64,000 bases of DNA, taken from NCBI GenBank assembly GCA_033297205.1, contig MU859165.1:1-64000 (forward strand). Reading direction: 5' to 3'. Of the stretch, positions 60,459 to 64,000 are shown piece after piece; within the stretch, counting starts at the first letter, position 1; each line of letters opens with the position of its first letter. A program made the position numbers and the translations under genes. This DNA is from Pseudoneurospora amorphoporcata. Its lineage: Eukaryota > Ascomycota > Sordariomycetes > Sordariales > Sordariaceae. The notes under the pieces are model-generated. The model saw only the letters and a program-made list of their open reading frames with translations. It ran no database searches and was not told the origin of the DNA.

Positions 60459-61753
60459 CTGAGGTTTCTTTGGTTGGTTAACTTGTTCTTGGGACGCTGG
60501 GGGGCATTCTGTGCTAACGGGATACGTGGCAGGGTGGCAGCTGTCAAGATATCCTGGCTTGGGCTCTCTATGACTGAAAGGGAGTGCGGTCACGTTTACC
60601 CCTTTTCTTAACTTTACTATTTTTCTTCCCGTTTTCTCATTATCTCTTCTTTTTTTTTCATGTCCCCCATTGTGTTTTTCTTCTCCTCTTTCCCCATTGT
60701 TCCCCACCCTCTCACTCTTTTCGGTGGCGTTGTTGTTGTTGACAAAAAACTCTCAATTGAATGTGCCTCTTGGCTTCCATGATAATCCAATCTTTTGCTC
60801 CCTTTGTCCGAGCGGGACTACCCAATGACGTGGGAAGAAAGCTTTCCACGTGCTATCCGGTGTTGAGCAACGACACACACCTCCTCTCCAACATTTGTTG
60901 TTTGTATTCTACTCTTCGACTTGTAGTATTTGGGTTCCGAGTTGTGAACAGAGTTCGAGGTACGGTTTGATTTGCTCTCTTTTAGGGGCCCATCGTCGAG
61001 TAGGCATAACCAATGGACAACTCGGTAAGTCGTGGAGTAGATAGGTACCTATACTCACTCTTCTTCATGGCAGCTATCCGGGTTCTCCCGCTTTGTTTTG
61101 CCCCGAGGAGAGCAGTCCTTTTCTCTCCGGCTTTCAGCATCGTGGTTCTTGGCCTCTTCTGGCCCAGAACCCAGGTAGTTTCTGAAATCACATTGGATTC
61201 TTGGTGTTTCAGAGACTGTTGAAGGCCAAAGACGATACGATACACCGCCGGAGGTGACAAAAGAATCAGCAAGAGGATTTGAATATAAAGCCAGCCTCTT
61301 TGATGTGCCTACGTCAAGGGCAAGTGGCTGAAGAGGTCTCTGTAACACTCACTTCTCACCCAACCAATGCAGTGTGTAAGGAACCATTTGCACTGCGTTG
61401 GCCGTTTCCGACATAGTTCAGCCACGAACAATGAGGAGCACTTGAAGGATCAACTGACTGGCTGTAAAATCTGTTGAAATTCCAAGCTCATCATACACAC
61501 AAAAGGGGGTTCATTCCCTCCTTCTCCCTTCTTCCTCCCTCCGTCATCCTGCTGATGGTTCAGAGTCCCTGTTCACTCCTTTTTTAAAACAGATGACGTG
61601 ACCGTATCTGCCGCTTCACTCTCGCACAGTCCAGTAGAAACGCGCGCGAACATCAGGGGAGCCGTAGTAGTCGGTCGGTGGATTGGAAGTTGATTGTTCA
61701 TGTTATAAGATTTGCTCTGATCTTCTTAGGAAACTCGGAAAATAGTATAGAAT

Positions 61754-62941
61754 TTACAGGGCATCGTTAAGGAGCTTGTTCATCTTGGCAAGCTTGGCGG
61801 AGACGGAAAGGTCGATGGTGCGGTCGCCGATCTCGACAACGAGGCCGCCGATGATGTCGGAGTTGACCTGTTCAAAGTTTGGGTCAGATGTAAGTATGTG
61901 CCAAAGCCGGGGGTATAGCTCTAGTTCTGCCGGGTTTTCGGAGGGTGAGATATGATAAACGCACCTTGTTTGTGACCTTGAGCTTCTTGCCAGAGCCGAC
62001 GTAGGTGGACTTGGCAACAGCGGACTCGAGGCGGTTGAGGGTCTTGCTGTCGAGGGGCTATATGGTGGTGGTTCAGCATTTCGTTAGCACATCCGTTTCC
62101 CATCTTTTTGTGTTTCGCGCTTCATCCAGTATCCCCCCAATCCCAACTAGAGCTTCCGCCTATGCCCAAATCCAGTACAATTGTCGTCGCGATTCTTCCC
62201 ATAAGCTCGAATCCCCTTCCGTCATCATCCTCGTAATCTCCATCCTCATTCGTATCCTTCTCCCATCCACCAAACGACGTAACGGAATAGAGCGAGCGTA
62301 CCTGGGCGCTGGTAACGACCATCTCGACCTCACCGCGGGAGGCGCTCATGAGCTCGCCGAACTTGGAGACAACGCCGGGGAGGAGGCCGAGGCGGTTGTT
62401 CTCGGCGAGGGTGGCAAGGAAGTTCTTGATGGTCTCGCCAGTGACACCGGCGCTCTTGGAGAGCTCGGCAACGATGGCGTTCTTGTCGGCGGGGGAGAGA
62501 GTGGGAGTCGCGAGGATGTGGGCGAGCTTGGGATCCTTAGCGAGGAGGTTGGCGAGGCCGGTGATGGACTTGGCGGTAGGCTCGAGGGCGTTGGTCTTGA
62601 CGGCGGCCGTGTACTATATCATGTGTAAATGACGCAGGGAACTAGTTAGCTCTCTGCTATATCTCCAGTCCATCCATCGCTTTCGATCGTCGGTTCGGTT
62701 TTATGGGGGTGAGAGCTCCAATCGACAGAACCCCACGAGCACGGGAGCTCAGGGACTAGTCAATCGGCCGTGACGTCGTGGTTCGAGGGCGTACCAGAGC
62801 AGTGGCATAGGTGCCGTCGACACCGAAGAGGGCGACGGGAGCCTTGACCTTGCTGGAGGCGGCGGCGGCGGCGGCGGCGTAGGTGCGGGCCTGGGTGTTG
62901 ATAACCCGCGCGGGGCGGAGCAGGGCCTGTCGCGACAACAT
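61754..62941 (-). CDS. atp5: Mitochondrial ATP synthase subunit 5 (OSCP)
   Basis: Peripheral-stalk subunit that ties the F1 head of ATP synthase to the membrane stator. Four exons, 62941-62795, 62613-62302, 62057-61965 and 61867-61754, give 221 aa (yeast 212). All introns fall between codons, with donors GTACGC, GTACGC and GTGCGT. The first 20 residues (MLSRQALLRPARVINTQART) form an Arg-rich matrix-targeting presequence, followed by an Ala run. The N-terminal helical domain contains ALFGVDGTYATALY, and the C-terminal part VNSDIIGGLVVEIGDRTIDLSV is the conserved OSCP signature region. The product ends AKMNKLLNDAL. The model is complete, and the joins restore the family sequence. Confidence 0.95.
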
Positions 62942-63588
62942 GATGGGCGTGTGGGATATGATGCGGGTGGACGGGGAACCTCGATGTCGTGAAGTCAAGC
63001 TCCGGTATCAGTTTTGTCAAAGTAACGGGTGGGTTTGGAGCCGCTCGGCAAAATCGTGTCTGCCTCAGGCTGCAAAATCCTCGAGCTGCCCGCTGCGCCG
63101 TCTGTCGTTACCTCTGCCAAGCCCTTTTTAGCCCGCCAGCTGCCCAGTGCTGCTTTCTCTGTGCTTTCTCTCCGGAACTGCCCGTGCCAAGTGGGGCAAG
63201 CCGATAACGTTTATCGGTGCCATCCGCCGTCTGCGCATCCCGTCATGCCCGACTATTTGATGCATCCTTGATTGAACATAGACATGAAACTTCATCTTCG
63301 ATCTTGCAGCATTGTGGAATTAAAAAGCGTCTATTTCCTCCTGTCCCTCTCTACAACGAAAAGCCAAAGAGATCCCGGTGCCCATTACGCGCCACCAAAA
63401 CCATGCGCCGCCGCCCTTCCTGAATTCCGTAGTACCTCCATCCCTTGTCAGTCCATAGTCGCCAGCCCGCCATACCAACCAAACGAATGCCTGTAATGGA
63501 AACCATCCGCGCCCAACCTAAACGCCGACCTGCTTAGCCCTGTCAAATACCCATGCGCCAATGCCAAAGCCATAAAAGAGTTTGTCGT
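62942..63588. other. OSCP promoter and MOB1 3' flank
   Basis: About 650 bp between the OSCP start and the MOB1 stop, both minus-strand genes. It should hold the OSCP promoter and the MOB1 3' untranslated region. No TATA box stands out and no gene is seen. Confidence 0.6.
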
Positions 63589-63964
63589 TTAGTCGCTGCG
63601 CAACATGCTGTCGACCAAGTCGCCTAGAGGCCCCCAGAAATCCTTGCCGGTTGCCAGGTTGTGCTCGTCGATGAACAGCACATATTGCTTGAAGCTGGTG
63701 TTGAGATGCGGCTCCAAGCCCAGTTCGCGGATGACGGGGTAGTGGTGGCAGTAGATGTGAGCGTAAACGCGGTACATGCGCTTGAAGATCTGACGGACCA
63801 GCGCCGGGAAGGACTTGGGGAACGGAACTCCAATCCTGCTTGGTAGGACGGCCTCGTTGTCAATGTTGCCCTGAACCCAGCTCATGAGCTGCTCGATGTA
63901 GGCGGGAGCAGGCATCTTGGTCGGTCGCTTGTAGTTCTCCGTGTCCTGCCACAAGTACTCGAAC
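63589..63964 (-). CDS. mob1: MOB1 kinase activator, last exon only
   Basis: Co-activator of NDR/LATS-type kinases in the septation initiation and mitotic exit network. Only the final exon is in the window: it begins after a TGACAGAGTATAG acceptor and encodes [20 protein letters not shown] onward to VDSMLRSD, about 125 residues of the conserved C-terminal Mob domain. Zinc-ligand histidines are visible in the HIYCHH segment. [26 protein letters not shown] and [14 protein letters not shown] are typical of true MOB1 rather than MOB2 types. The rest of the window (63965-64000) is intron; upstream exons lie outside. The first base completes a split codon. Confidence 0.92.
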
Positions 63965-64000
63965 CTATACTCTGTCAGCGTGTTGGTCTTCGTGTATAAG

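Larger units (their letters stand above)
59256..61753. other. Intergenic region rich in simple repeats
   Basis: A 2.5-kb stretch between two convergent stop codons. It holds an A run (59833-59858), short duplications such as GGGGCTACT and CCACTCTG (60180-60250) and a 9-bp tandem repeat (60396-60458). No gene is supported; a pyrimidine-rich stretch at 59.99-60.06 kb resembles a leader but no coherent frame follows. Confidence 0.5.

Overview
The window looks like euchromatic nuclear DNA of a filamentous ascomycete, most probably a Sordariales fungus close to Neurospora or Sordaria. The reasons are short introns (about 50-250 bp) with GTAAGT-like donors and CTAAC/CTGAC branch sites, genes separated by kilobases of non-coding DNA, no operons, many A/T runs and simple repeats, and a gene set that includes a FlbC-type conidiation regulator, a YAT2/FacC-type carnitine acetyltransferase and a fungal MOB1. 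Names rest on recognising protein motifs by eye; no database search was run. Exons were joined by hand from splice consensus and reading-frame continuity.

Left part (1-33 kb): flbC (minus, 6.9-8.2 kb) lies between two long gene-free stretches. The TFIIH helicase XPD/Rad3 (plus, 16.6-19.3 kb) is followed by two minus-strand genes of unknown function: a Cys-rich protein carrying a Gly-Glu repeat (19.8-20.8 kb) and a protein with several AT-hooks (21.1-23.6 kb). A small Cys/aromatic protein of 142 aa follows at 26.5-27.0 kb. The stretch 27-33 kb is gene-poor but holds a near-perfect 35-bp inverted repeat and one orphan reading frame.

Middle part (33-47 kb): the Rtp1/TANGO6-like protein (plus), the DEAH helicase Prp43 (minus), the arginine methyltransferase PRMT5/Skb1 (plus) and the Sm protein SmF (minus). 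Prp43, PRMT5 and SmF all serve spliceosome function or snRNP assembly and sit next to one another. Prp43 has an in-frame 92-codon Lys-rich open extension directly after its stop codon, the most unusual thing I found. The last intron of PRMT5 holds a CTTTTT repeat and a 98-base assembly gap.

Right part (46-64 kb): a single-pass membrane protein (minus), a membrane-anchored histidine-phosphatase-like protein with degraded catalytic motifs (plus), a carnitine acetyltransferase with two possible starts and CCTCGG motifs upstream (plus), the mitochondrial ATP synthase subunit OSCP (minus), and the last exon of MOB1 (minus, cut by the window edge). I found no tRNA, rRNA, CRISPR array, intact transposon or biosynthetic cluster. 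I did not find a clearly new multi-gene system; the best leads are local.
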